Positions 1-8,482 are shown, numbered from the stretch's first letter. The stretch: 24,865 bases of DNA from Candidatus Peribacteria bacterium (GCA_031261265.1 JAISKI010000044.1:1-24865); one strand, 5' to 3'. A program made the numbers and translations. The notes: generated by a model from the letters alone, not told the origin.

Positions 1-323
1 CCTTCATACTCATCATCTGCTCTCATTAACATGATCATCACATCCCCTCTGATGATATTCACATCAGGATTGTTTGTCACCTTTATGATCCCTAACGCAT
101 TCAATGCGTTCAAGTGGGCAGCATAGTACGGATTACTTACGTTGTCATACTTGTCCCCAAACAAGATCCTTGATAAAATCGTCGCAAACTCACCCCTTGA
201 TAACGTGTCATCCGGTCTGAAGTTCTCTATCCCTACTCACATGATCCCTAACTGCGCTGATCTTATAATCGCTTCCGCTAAGAAAAAAAGAAAAAAGTCT
301 GCTTTACTATAAAGAGGGAATAC
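1..323 (-). pseudogene. S-layer-homology (SLH) domain fragment, truncated at both ends
   Basis: Read from about 281 down to 1 with TGA as Gly, the strand encodes an SLH-like module: a helix [14 protein letters not shown], then ENFRPDDTLSRGEFATILSR, then a second helix region HLNALNALGIIK and RGDVMIMLMRA. This pattern is typical of the SLH surface proteins of Absconditabacteria and Gracilibacteria, which anchor exported proteins to the cell surface. A TGA codon at 237-239 falls in the GIMG turn, so it reads as glycine. Upstream the frame stays open only to a TAG at 324-326, with no ATG before the domain and a low-complexity stretch (FFLFF) in place of the expected start of the module. The fragment therefore lacks its N-terminus and runs off the window on the other side. 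It may be a decayed copy or an assembly junction in a multi-copy family. Confidence 0.65.
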
Positions 324-337
324 CTATATTACATAGC

Positions 338-1033
338 ATGTATGCTACCCTCCTTGCGACCTTACAATCCTATGCCTCTCCAGAAAAAGCGAAAATTTTG
401 CAACGTTTTTTCAAAACAGGGAAAGGGGAGTATGGAGAAGGTGATAAATTTCTCTGAATCGTAGTCCCTCAGACGAGAAAAATTGCCAAAGAGTTTAAAA
501 CCTTATCCCTCCACGAAGAAGAAAAGCTTCTTCATAGTGAGCGACACGAAGCGAGACTCTGTGCTTTATTGATTCTTATCGAGCAAACGAAAAAAGAGGG
601 GGTTTCTGAAGAAGTTATTCAGCTTTATTTAAGGAATACGAGGTATATTAATAATCGAGATTTGGTTGATCTCACGGCACCAGAGATTGTAGGTTGCTAT
701 TATTTTTCCACGGATCGTTCTAAACTCTATCAGCTTGCGGTTTCTGATCTGTTGTGGGAGAGGAGAATTGCAATATTAGCAACTTTCTATTTTATTAAAC
801 AAGGACAATATCAAGACACGTTCAAACTCGGTCAACTCTTGCTCACGGACAAAGAAGATTTAATGCAAAAAGCTGTTGGGCGAATGCTTCGCGAAGTAGG
901 AAAAAGAGTAGATATGAATCTACTCCGTTGTTTTCTAGATACTTATGTGCTTGAAATGCCTAGAACCATGCTTCGCTACGCGATAGAAAAATTTCCTGAA
1001 GAGGAAAGAAAATCCTATTTGCAAAGAAGATAG
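338..1033 (+). CDS. DNA alkylation repair protein, AlkD family (HEAT-like DNA glycosylase)
   Basis: Predicted 231-residue all-helical glycosylase that excises bulky or cationic alkylated bases. Family signatures are [17 protein letters not shown] near residue 37, NNRDLVDL (103-112), [36 protein letters not shown] and [16 protein letters not shown], the usual AlkD C-terminus. A TGA at 455-457 (residue 40) encodes the conserved Gly of FLGI. A standard-code reading would discard the first third of the protein. The catalytic Asp of DLVD is present (D111), but the aromatic residue normally preceding it (NNWDLVD) is Arg here (R107). ATG 338 is chosen because it begins the family N-terminus and the next in-frame ATG is too far in. 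It ends in TAG, one base from the convergent rpsB stop. Confidence 0.93.
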
Positions 1034-1034
1034 C

Positions 1035-1697
1035 CTAAGATAAGATATTTTTTATTACGAAATCTACTGCCTTGTGGGAATTGATATTTGCCATAATGAT
1101 TTTATTTTCATCCCAGTATCTAGGGAAATTGGTAGAAGCGATCACAATAGTCTCCAATCCTGCAACTTTTTTCGCTTCATCCAGCAATACTCCGAGCATA
1201 GCTCCATCTAATACGATTACAATATCTGGTTTTTTAGTAAGTTTAGTCACACCTCTATAGATCTTATTTACTCTCGCAAATTTTCTCTTGTAAATGAGCT
1301 GTTCCTTTTTAGTCAAGGTAGTGTAAGCATCACTTTCCATAAATTTTTCCATATCATTGATGGTATCTATTCTTTTTTTGAAGGTGGCAAAGTTAGTCAA
1401 GAATCCTCCAGGGATTTTGTAATCTAGATAAGAAAATCCAGCCTTTTTAGCATGATCTGCTAAGTCCTGAGCATACATTTTCTTTTCAGATACTACCAAG
1501 ATTTCTTTACCAGCTTTTTTAGCCTCTTGTAAGTATTCGTGAAGGGTATTGATTTGATTAGCGATAACTTCTGGGTTGATCACTACCAATCCTTTGGTAA
1601 TCTCCGCTCGATAGGGAGAAGTTTTTGGATGAGATTCGTTTTTGAGCGAACCGAGGTGGGCGTTAGCGTCCACTACTTGTTGTGCAGTCACTGCCAT
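1035..1697 (-). CDS. rpsB: 30S ribosomal protein S2
   Basis: 220-residue S2 of the small ribosomal subunit. Recognisable elements are ANAHLGS near the start (the AHxG motif, residues 12-17), ITKGLVVINPEVIANQI, KKMYAQDLADHAKKAG, GGFLTNFATFKKRI (the GGxLTN motif), KRKFARVNKIYRGV and the late DGAMLGVLLDEAKK with IASTNFPRYW, corresponding to the usual EAxxLxIPxxxxxDTN region. It is slightly short for the family. It contains no UGA glycine codons, consistent with codon bias in a highly expressed gene. It ends TAG, convergent with the AlkD gene. No tsf follows, unlike the common rpsB-tsf order. A long leader of about 100 bases separates it from a TA-rich promoter-like region near 1807-1836. Confidence 0.96.
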   Translation of the reverse strand: MAVTAQQVVDANAHLGSLKNESHPKTSPYRAEITKGLVVINPEVIANQINTLHEYLQEAKKAGKEILVVSEKKMYAQDLADHAKKAGFSYLDYKIPGGFLTNFATFKKRIDTINDMEKFMESDAYTTLTKKEQLIYKRKFARVNKIYRGVTKLTKKPDIVIVLDGAMLGVLLDEAKKVAGLETIVIASTNFPRYWDENKIIMANINSHKAVDFVIKNILS

Positions 1698-1806
1698 AAT
1701 AGAAGGGAATAAGAAGATAAATCAGAGTGAAAGTTTGCCGATCAATTCATACATCGTGTGCTTAAAATTGACCGCTTCACATTTCATCCCTGTGAAATAA
1801 CAGTAT

Positions 1807-1836
1807 AATATATACTGATTTGCTTGGAAATTTCAA
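1807..1836 (-). promoter_or_regulatory. Putative promoter of rpsB
   Basis: On the minus strand TTGAAA (1831-1836) is followed after 18 bases by TATATT (1807-1812), inside a longer TATATATTATACT run. It lies about 110 bases upstream of the rpsB start and just downstream of the tRNA-Ser gene. The exact -10 is ambiguous. Confidence 0.4.
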
Positions 1837-1863
1837 GCTTTTTGCCTTTAGGGGCTAAGACAT

Positions 1864-1949
1864 CGGAAGATTAGGGATTCGAACCCTAGATCCGCATAAC
1901 GGATACACGTACTCCAAACGTGCGCCTTCGACCACTCGGCCAATCTTCC
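1864..1949 (-). tRNA. tRNA-Ser (anticodon GGA)
   Basis: Minus-strand cloverleaf. The acceptor arm GGAAGAT (1943-1949) pairs with ATCTTCC (1865-1871), with discriminator G at 1864, the serine identity base. The D-arm is TGGCCGAGTGG. The anticodon stem CACGT/ACGTG encloses TTGGAGT, giving anticodon GGA (UCC/UCU). A long class II variable arm has stem TCCG/CGGA. The T-arm carries GGTTCGAATCC. The 3' CCA is not encoded. Neighbours are rpsB downstream on the same strand and murD divergent. Confidence 0.95.
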
Positions 1950-2050
1950 AAGTTCCAGCGGAAACCACTATACAGAATTAGAAGTTTTTTTCAATTGTTT
2001 TTTTATGGTGCTTGTATATAGTGAGAATGTTTACTTCTCTAAAAAGCTGA

Positions 2051-3421
2051 ATGGATCTCACGAGTTGGCATACTAAAAAGATAGCAATCCTCGGATACGG
2101 AGCGGAAGGAAAATCTACGCTCAGATTTTTATTGAACCATTGAGTGCTCCCTGAGCAAATCACAATTTTGGATAGTAAGGAAATTCAGGAAAAAGCTGTT
2201 CGTACCATTTCAGGAGAACAGTATTTGCAAGATCTTGCTGACTATGACCTCATCTTTAAATCAGCGGGGATCCCCTATTTCCCAGAGATTCAAGCCGTTG
2301 CCGATAAGGTCCTCACGCAAGTGCAGTTTTTCTTTGATCATTACCAGGGGAAAGTTATCGCTATCACGGCGAGTAAGGGGAAAACTACCATGACTTCACT
2401 TGCTGGTGAGGTAGTAAAAAATGCTGGATACCGCGTAAAAGTAGTTGGAAATATCGGGAAACCTGTGCTAGAGGAGATCGATTTCGAAACGGAGTATGAT
2501 TATGTAGTGATCGAGCTGTCGAGCTATATGTTGCAGACGCTGAAAAAGCAGAATTTTATTTCGATTCTTGGAGCGATCTTTCCAGAGCATTTGGATCGAC
2601 ACGGAGGGATGGAAGAATATGTAAAATCGAAGCTCAGGATTTTAGAAGGGAGTGAAGTAAATATTGTGTTTAGTTCGACAGTTAACAACCCCCTGCTCCC
2701 CTTCGCAAAGCTCGGGGTCGCCGTCCCCCTCACAGGGGACAAAACTTTATTGAGTGGAGAGGGAACAGAGTATTATTGGGACTCAGACTTTTTTTATGTT
2801 TGAGAAAGGAAGGTGTTTCCTTTAAGTGACGTGCAACTTTTGGGAGAGCATAATCTCTGGAATATCAGTGCAATCGTAGCGTTGGCGGATGTTCTTCATA
2901 TTGATGATGAGGTATTGCAACAGACGGTGAAGGAATTTCAGCCTGTGCGTCATAGGCTACAAAAGGTTTGAACGTTTCAAGGGATTACCTTTTATGATGA
3001 TGCAATTTCTACCACTCCTGACTCTACTATTGTTGCACTTGATGCTTTAGGAGACCAGGTAGAGACGATCTTTTTAGGGGGACTGGATAGAGGATATGAT
3101 TTTTCTCCGTTGGTAGAAAAAATAAAAAAAAGTCAGATTAAAAATATCGTGTTTTTCCCAGAGAGCGGGAAAAAAATAAAAGAAATGTTAGCCCGTAGGG
3201 AAAGGGCTTGTCCCTTTCCGAATACATCAACCCCCACAGTTAATACCCTTGAAACCACCAGTATGCAAGAGGCAGTCGCTTTCGCCTATCAGCATACCTC
3301 ACCAGGAAAAATTTGCCTGCTTTCTACAGCTTCTCCAAGCTATACCGTATGGAAAAATTTTGAAGAAAAGGGCGATTTATTCCAGAAATTTGTAGTACAG
3401 CAATCTGTTGGTTCCTTATAA
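2051..3421 (+). CDS. murD: UDP-N-acetylmuramoyl-L-alanine--D-glutamate ligase
   Basis: 456-residue Mur ligase adding D-glutamate to UDP-MurNAc-L-Ala in the cytoplasm. It has an N-terminal Rossmann segment KIAILGYGAEGKSTLRF (10-26), and a P-loop TASKGKTT at 106-113 (usual form TGTNGKTT). These are followed by GNIGKP, VIELSSYML, FPEHLDRHGG, the GEHNLWNISA motif, RHRLQKVGTFQGITFYDDAISTTPDST and GGLDRGYD. In-frame TGA codons at 2141-2143, 2801-2803 and 2969-2971 must be read as Gly; the last lies in the conserved HRLQxVG. ATG 2051 directly precedes the first beta strand. Two GC-rich palindromic insertions interrupt poorly conserved loops (2688-2741 and about 3193-3222). Because murD is essential and complete with code 25, it argues strongly for recoding rather than decay. 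Confidence 0.94.
2688..2742 (+). repeat. GC-rich palindromic insertion inside murD
   Basis: A GC-rich block in AT-rich coding sequence. It contains GTCCCC-ctcaca-GGGGAC (2724-2741, 6-bp arms) preceded by CCCC...GGGG around a TTCGCAAAGCT core. It encodes PLLPFAKLGVAVPLTGD, in a loop where Mur ligases are variable. It is probably an inserted repeat that was kept in frame; homology to the other palindromes here is not evident. Confidence 0.45.
3195..3222 (+). repeat. In-frame palindromic element inside murD (copy A)
   Basis: GTAG flank, then GGAAAGGG (3199-3206), loop CTTGT, CCCTTTCC (3212-3219) and GAA. The perfect 8-bp stem encodes RRERACPFPN in the murD frame. The same architecture and reading frame occur in uvrC at about 5655-5682, on the opposite strand. 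Confidence 0.7.
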
Positions 3422-3449
3422 CCCTATTTATATCTCTACTTGATATCCT

Positions 3450-5255
3450 ATGTCAAACCTTACAACTACCCGAACCTTCGAAGAATTACTCCCCTCCCAA
3501 TATCCCAACTACCGAGCAGAAAAGAGAAAAGAGGTTGAACAGCTTTTTTCTGACTTTGTGAAGAAATGGGGAGATAACCAGATCTATTTGAGTGATGCTC
3601 ATGCTCTACGTGAAGCTCTGGATGAGTATGAAATACTTCAAGGAGGCAATGGACCGAGCACAGGAGATGATTTTGGTGTCATTGGAGCGGAAAGCTATTA
3701 TTTTTGGTTGCAAAAGCAGATTCATTCTGATCGTGAGGAGATCCTCTCAGGTGCCAATAAAGCTGATGAATTTGCGGTGAAGATGCAAAATAAACTCCTC
3801 TTTTTTGAGCTTTCACTTTCTATGATTTCTCCTGAAAAGCAAACAGAATTTTTGAATACTCCGCTTTTAGAGCCATATCGTCACTTTTTGGAAAAGAAAT
3901 TTGCAGAAGCAAAACATTTACTCACTCCAGAAGGCGAAAAAATTCTCAATATTCTCTCCAAAACTTCCTATGAAAATCGGGTGAGTATGGTGGAAAAGCT
4001 TTTGGCTGAGCGTGAAGTCGAGGGACTCTCTTTTGAACAACTGCTTCATCTCTGTGGAGATCAAGAAGAGGAAAAAAGAAAGCGGGCTGAGAAGCAAGTG
4101 CATGAAATTTTGGTTGAGCTTGCTCCCATTGCAGAAAATGAACTTAATGCGGTATTGGAATATAAAAAAGAGGTGGATCAGCTTCGTAGCTTTTCTTCCC
4201 CTGAGGCTTCAAGATTTTTCAATGACGATATAGGATCCGAAGTGGTAGAAGCGATGGCGAGCCAAGTCGAGTCCTATTATTCCCTTTCTCAAGCATTCTA
4301 TCAGTTAAAAGCCAGATTGCTCGGGAAAGAGAGCCTAACTTATGCAGAAAAAACCCTCAAATATGGATCTCTAGATAAGGAGTATTCTTTTGAGGAAGCG
4401 GTTGATGTAGTTCGCGAGACGATCAATGCCTTAGATCCTATATTTTGAGAGATTTTTGAGGAGTTCCTGAATACGGGAAAAATTGATGTCTATCCTGGGA
4501 AAGGCAAAAGAGGAGGAGCTTTTTGTTCTGATACCACGAAATCGCTTCCTGTCTATCTTATGCTGAATTACACAGGGAAAATCAGGGATGTCTCTACCCT
4601 CATTCATGAGCTTGGGCACGGGATCAATGCTATTCTGCAACGTAAACAGAATGCTCTCAATTATGGAGCGGTAATTTCTACTGCTGAGGTGGCAAGTACG
4701 TTTTTTGAGAATGTATTGGTCAGGAAACTTTCCGCGGATTTGGAAGGGGAGGAGCTTCTGACCTTTCGTATGTCGGTACTAGATGATATGGTGGCTACCG
4801 TGCAAAGACAAATAGCTTGTTTCCGCTTTGAACAGCATTTGCATACTGCTTTTCGTGAAGAGGGCTATCTCACAAGTCAAAAAATCTGACAGCTTTTTCT
4901 CTCTAGTATGCAAGCCTATCTGGGAGATTCCATTGCTTTTCCTGAGGGAACTCAATATTGGTGGGTGTACTGGAGTCATATTAGGTTCTTTTTCTATGTA
5001 TATTCGTATGCTTCGGGGGATTTGATCTCTAAGTCTATGGAATCCCTCCTTCATACGGGGCAGATTTCTATTGAGCAGATTAAAGACTTTCTCTCTGCGG
5101 GAAGAAATGCTTCACCAAAGGAGACTTTTTTGAAGATGGGGATTGATATCGCTCAGCCAGAGTTTTGGAAGGCGGGGTTGGAGGAAATGCAGAAGTATTT
5201 GGTAGAGACGGAAGATTTGGCGAGAAAATTGGGGAAAAAGTGTGATATTGAATAA
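3450..5255 (+). CDS. pepF: M3 family oligoendopeptidase (PepF-like zinc peptidase)
   Basis: 601-residue cytosolic metallopeptidase, probably cleaving short peptides, including those taken up from outside. The zinc site HELGH is at residues 386-390 (LIHELGHGINAIL), with the third ligand probably E413 in STAEVASTFFEN. The upstream KRGGAFCSDT and downstream FRFEQHLH and YWWVYWSHIRFFFYVYSYASGD match the C-terminal half of the M3B oligoendopeptidase family; the helical N-terminal domain (about 1-330) is as expected. TGA codons at 4446-4448 and 4887-4889 read as Gly. Without recoding, the catalytic and C-terminal parts would be split off. It starts 28 bases after murD on the same strand, so co-transcription is likely. 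It ends TAA and is convergent with uvrC. Confidence 0.93.
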
Positions 5256-5281
5256 CAATTTTGGCACAAATTTTGTAATTT

Positions 5282-6967
5282 TTATTTTGAAAAGGTGAGT
5301 TCTTTACTCATTTGTTGCTTTCTATAATAGTTTGAAAATCTGTGAGCTTCATCACGGAGTTTTATCAGAAGTTTGTCCGCTTGATCATAGATCAGCGGGA
5401 TTTCAATGATGTTCCAGTTTTCATCGAAGCGATAGATATGTTCACCGACAATATCCTGAGTTGAGCGGGTAGAGTGTGAACCGATAGCAGATTTTTTTCT
5501 GGCTTCTCCTTTTCCGAGGGCGATAAATTGGAGGGTCTCAAAGATCGATCTAAATTTTTCATTTTCTTCATAAAGCTTTTTCACAACCCCTAATTGCCCC
5601 TTTCCTCCATCGAGAATGAAAAGATCTGGTGACTCCCTTTCAACGGCTTCGCCGTTCGGACGGGTTCAAGACCCGTCCCTACGTGGTTCGTTGTATTTTA
5701 ACCTCCTTTCTAATACTTCTTTCAAGGACGCGTAATCATCACTCTGCCCTTTCACGCTCTGGATTTTATATTTACGATAGCCTTTTTTTTCAAGTAATCC
5801 TCCTATCATACAGGTCAATCCTCCACTGATCCAGCTTCCTGAGAGATGGGAAATATCCACACATTCCATGCGATAGGGAAACTTTTTCAGCCCATATCTT
5901 TTCTGCAGAGTTTGTAAAAGCTCATTCTGGAGATTATCCCCTTCGAAAGAGGCGGAAATAACATAAGAATCGAAAAACTTGTCCAACATCTGCTGGAGAG
6001 CTTGCTCTTCAGATTTTAGAAATTTCATACTTTGAGAATGGACGATCATCCCCTCTGCTCCGAGAGGGATCAACTCCCCTATTTCCATTTCAAATCCTGC
6101 GAGCATATGCGAAAAATCTCCTTCGTCCACCGAAACTTTTTCACGGATTACGTCAATCAACCTTCCCTCATAAAAATTGAGGAGAACGAAAACATTTCGT
6201 GTTCAGATTTGTCTGATTTCTACTACATATCCAGAAGTATTTTTGGGCAGTTCCACGTGCTGTTTTTCGACAAATTGCTCAATATGAAGATAGATGTCTC
6301 TCAATTTGGCGGCTCGCTCGAAGTTTTCCTGCTGGATGGCGAGGTCTATTTTCTGTTTCAGATCTTTTTCGATGGGTTTGGTGTTTCCTTTAAAAAAGGA
6401 AATAAAAAGCTGAAGGAGGGCTTTGTAGTCTGGCTGAGTGAGTCAGGTCATTGCGAGAGCACACCATCCCTTACACAAACCAAAATAAAAATCAGAACAC
6501 ACCTTCTTTTGTTTAAACTGAGAAATCGGGCAAGTACGATATCCTAAGACTTGACGGAGATATTGAAGCAGTTTTTTTAGCTCTTGGGTAGTATGTTTAG
6601 GTCCAATATAGGTTGCTTTATCATTCTTTTTTGTCCTCGTGAGGAGAATTTGTGGAAACGGATGAGAAGTCAGCTTAATATACGTATACCCATTCCCTCC
6701 TTTGAGCATCGTATTGTAAAACGGTTTGTGCTTTTTTATCAGATTATTCTCTAAATATAAGGCTTCATTCTCATTCTTCACTACCAAAAAATCCACTGCA
6801 TTCGCCTTGGCGAGCATTTCTTGTTTTCGGAGAGAACCAGGAGCGAAGTATTGGGACACTCTTTTTTGCAGATTTTTAGCTTTTCCTATATAGATAATCG
6901 TGCCACTAGCATCTTTGAAAAGGTAGACTCCTGGATCATTGGGGAGATGAGAAAGGTCGATGTGCAT
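5282..6967 (-). CDS. uvrC: UvrABC system protein C, lacking the C-terminal HhH domain
   Basis: 561-residue nuclease subunit of nucleotide excision repair. It has an N-terminal GIY-YIG nuclease (GVYLFKDASGTIIYIGKAKNLQKR, about 13-37), a Cys-containing linker, a UVR motif (KQKIDLAIQQENFERAAKLRD) and the RNase H-like C-terminal nuclease with CVDISHLSGSW, LFILDGGKGQL and LRDEAHRFSNYYRKQ. TGA codons at 6443-6445, 6203-6205 and 5666-5668 are read as Gly. The protein stops about 20 residues after RDEAHRF, exactly where the tandem helix-hairpin-helix domain normally begins, so that domain is absent. An extra loop RRDGSGTRPNGEAVER just before PDLFILDGG comes from a palindromic insertion. The start is 17 bases after the pilin-like gene upstream, suggesting one transcript. 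Confidence 0.94.
5643..5684 (-). repeat. In-frame palindromic element inside uvrC (copy B)
   Basis: Minus strand: GTAG flank, GGACGGGT, loop CTTGA, ACCCGTCC, GAA (stem 5658-5665 with 5671-5678). A second small palindrome follows (AACGGC-TTC-GCCGTT, about 5641-5656). It encodes RRDGSGTRPNGEAV and contributes one of the uvrC TGA codons, in the loop. It is structurally homologous to the element in murD. Confidence 0.75.
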
Positions 6968-6984
6968 AGTCCATATATACGGAT

Positions 6985-7578
6985 TTATGTTCCACTTGCA
7001 AGATACTGAATTAATCTGACGATTGCATAGGATGCAGAGACTAAAAGCAGACCGATAGCAGCGTTGATCATACCTGTTTGAGCGGTTTTTCTTTTAGTGG
7101 AATCCCCATCCCTTCCAGACATTACAAAGAGGACTCAACTTCGAATAAATGCGAGAGTGACAATAGTACCGATGAAAAAGGTGGCTGCGAGGACGAGGTC
7201 TTGGACAAAGGTAAGGACAGAAGTTCTATCGTCAGTCGGGGTTTGAGCTTTTAATCCAAGCATTTTTGCAACATCCATTTTACACCCGACCCCCTTCATA
7301 CATTCTGTGGTCATAGTGAGACCGATGGTACTTTGAGTTGTATTTCCTTCTTCTGATTTTTTTTTAGCTATTTCATCTGCTATTATTTTGTCTGATAATG
7401 CCTTCATTTCTGCCGAAAGTTCTTCTGGAGACTTAGTTTTGGTTTCTGGAACAGTTATTTGAGGAAGTGGCGTTGTAATTGGCTCCATGGTTGGAGGAGT
7501 TTGGGCTGAAATAAAATTTCCGCTTATCCCTAGAAATAAAGCTCAGATTAAAAGGAGTAGTGTAAGATATTTTTTCAT
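6985..7578 (-). CDS. VirB2/pilin-like exported small membrane protein
   Basis: 197-residue protein with an N-terminal signal peptide MKKYLTLLLLIGALFLGISG...SAQ whose core contains a TGA-encoded Gly (7543-7545). An acidic/Pro/Thr-rich stretch follows, then two hydrophobic helices (LTFVQDLVLAATFFIGTIVTLAFI and MINAAIGLLLVSASYAIVRLIQYLA). A short basic loop with a second TGA Gly (7135-7137) separates them and includes SGRDGDSTKRKTAQTG. Two closely spaced C-terminal helices with a K/R-rich turn resemble VirB2/TrbC-type pilins common in Patescibacteria. The assignment rests on architecture, not clear homology. Starting at the nearer ATG 7486-7488 would remove the signal peptide; ATG 7576-7578 is preferred (an adjacent ATG lies at 7579-7581). 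Its promoter resembles that of the VirD4-like gene at 20406. Confidence 0.72.
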
Positions 7579-7609
7579 CATCTACAAGTAAAAAACTAAA
7601 TACGCTCTA

Positions 7610-7638
7610 AGTATACTCATTTTCCTCAAAATTTGCAA
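7610..7638 (-). promoter_or_regulatory. Promoter of the pilin-like gene (and probably uvrC)
   Basis: Minus strand: TTGCAA (7633-7638), 17 bases, TATACT (7610-7615), within TGAGTATACTTAGAG (7605-7619). The same 15-mer occurs upstream of the VirD4-like gene (20440-20454). Confidence 0.7.
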
Positions 7639-7716
7639 AAAAAAACAGACTTTTTTTTAAATAACTGCAATATCTCTCAATTAAATCTTTCGTTTTATAA
7701 TTATAAAAAATTCAAT

Positions 7717-7755
7717 AAAAAAAAGTCCCCATTAGAACAAGTCTAACAGGGCTTT
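7717..7755 (-). terminator. Rho-independent terminator of the candidate small RNA
   Basis: Minus-strand stem AAAGCCCTGTTAGA / TCTAATGGGGACTTT (one bulged A, two G-U pairs) with loop CTTGT, followed by eight U residues. Confidence 0.75.
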
Positions 7756-7813
7756 CAATAGGGATAGAACCTCCAATAAAGACGAAACTTTATCAGAATT
7801 TCTATCATCTGGC
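7717..7813 (-). ncRNA. Candidate small RNA of about 95 nt
   Basis: A promoter-like sequence (7820-7847) points into about 90 bases with no convincing ORF, ending in a textbook terminator (7717-7755). Between them is the small hairpin ATAAAG-tttcgt-CTTTAT. I do not recognise a known RNA: no 4.5S/SRP GGAAGNAGC-type core, no RNase P and no tmRNA elements. It could be a free-standing regulator or the leader of a lost gene. Confidence 0.45.
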
Positions 7814-7819
7814 ACTTGA

Positions 7820-7847
7820 AGTATACTCAAAAAAATCCAAAATGTAA
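7820..7847 (-). promoter_or_regulatory. Promoter-like sequence for the candidate small RNA
   Basis: TTACAT (7842-7847), 16 bases, TATACT (7820-7825). The -10 context TGAGTATACTT matches the pilin-like and VirD4-like promoters; the -35 is weak. From here to 7929 I see no gene. Confidence 0.5.
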
Positions 7848-7929
7848 GGGAAAATGATTTTTTGTGTACCAGCAGAGTTAAAATGACAGTAGTAGGCAAA
7901 AATAAAAATGTCAGATTTACAAAATAACT

Positions 7930-8482
7930 AGCCCCAAGGGGGCGACACAAATTAGCACAGGGCAACGCCCTGTGTATTCTGTAAAATTACGGGATAAGCC
8001 ACGAAGTGGCGAAATAATTAGTTCCAGAGATATTTTGCATCATAATCCACATTATATTTTTCCAGAAATAATAACAATTCATCCTTATAATCCTGTTTTA
8101 TGTGATGATTTTTTTGACTTTGTATATATTGAATAACTTTATCAGTTTTAGTTCTTCAATCAATTTCATCTGACTAATTTTTCTAGATAAGAGACATAAA
8201 ATATGAATGTGGTCATTAAACCCTCAAACTTGAATTACAGAACATTCTAGTGCATTGCAAATTCCTGCTAAATAAGCCCAAATTTTAGGTTGAATGGTCT
8301 CATCAATGTCTGGACTACGATGTTTTGTGCTAAATGTAATATGAGCATACATTTTTGATAGAGATTGAGCCATAAGGTATTGATAACTTATAAATTATTA
8401 CGCCACTTCGTGGCTTGTCTTAGGGTATTCTACCCTACACAGGGCGTTGCCCTGTGCTAATTTGTTAAACCCCTTTGGGGTT
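7930..8482. mobile_element. Degenerate REP/RAYT-type element (IS200-like transposase remnant between palindromic arms)
   Basis: A roughly 550-bp unit with two inverted arms flanking a Y1-transposase pseudogene. The left arm (7931-8010) carries hairpins CCCC-aa-GGGG, CACAGGGC-aac-GCCCTGTG and GCCAC-gaa-GTGGC. The right arm (8402-8480) carries the same three in reverse order, plus TAGGGTA-ttc-TACCCTA. A 26-base segment (7949-7974 and 8438-8463) is identical in inverted orientation. Transposase plus multi-hairpin REP-like arms is the layout of REP-associated tyrosine transposase units. From 8483 to 8591 I see nothing beyond AT-rich spacer. Confidence 0.75.
8018..8373 (-). pseudogene. IS200/IS605-like Y1 transposase (TnpA/RAYT), internally deleted and frameshifted
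   Basis: It begins MAQSLSKMYAHITFSTKHR, the usual start of this HUH nuclease family. It continues through AYLAGICNALECSVIQVGG and FNDHIHILCLLSRKIS, which contains the HIH metal-binding pair. TGA 8224-8226 supplies a Gly. After QMKLIEELK the frame is lost near 8143-8149. In another frame the sequence resumes at DKVIQYIQSQKNHH (containing the likely catalytic Tyr) and ends FLEKYNVDYDAKYLWN. The missing middle is the roughly 40-residue SSKW...WQxGYGAFSVS segment of intact relatives, so the copy cannot be active. The internal TGA shows it was maintained in a code 25 genome before decay. Confidence 0.85.

Noticed and set aside
2051..5255. murD and pepF as pseudogenes broken by stops
   Set aside because: All interruptions are TGA, never TAA or TAG, with no frameshift; the flanking pieces align as one protein, and TGA falls on glycines.
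7732..7965. A 77-residue minus-strand reading frame
   Set aside because: It starts in the RAYT arm palindrome, crosses the promoter-like sequence and ends in the terminator; no protein features.
7930..8482. CRISPR array
   Set aside because: The repeats are inverted palindromic arms of one element, not regularly spaced direct repeats with spacers.
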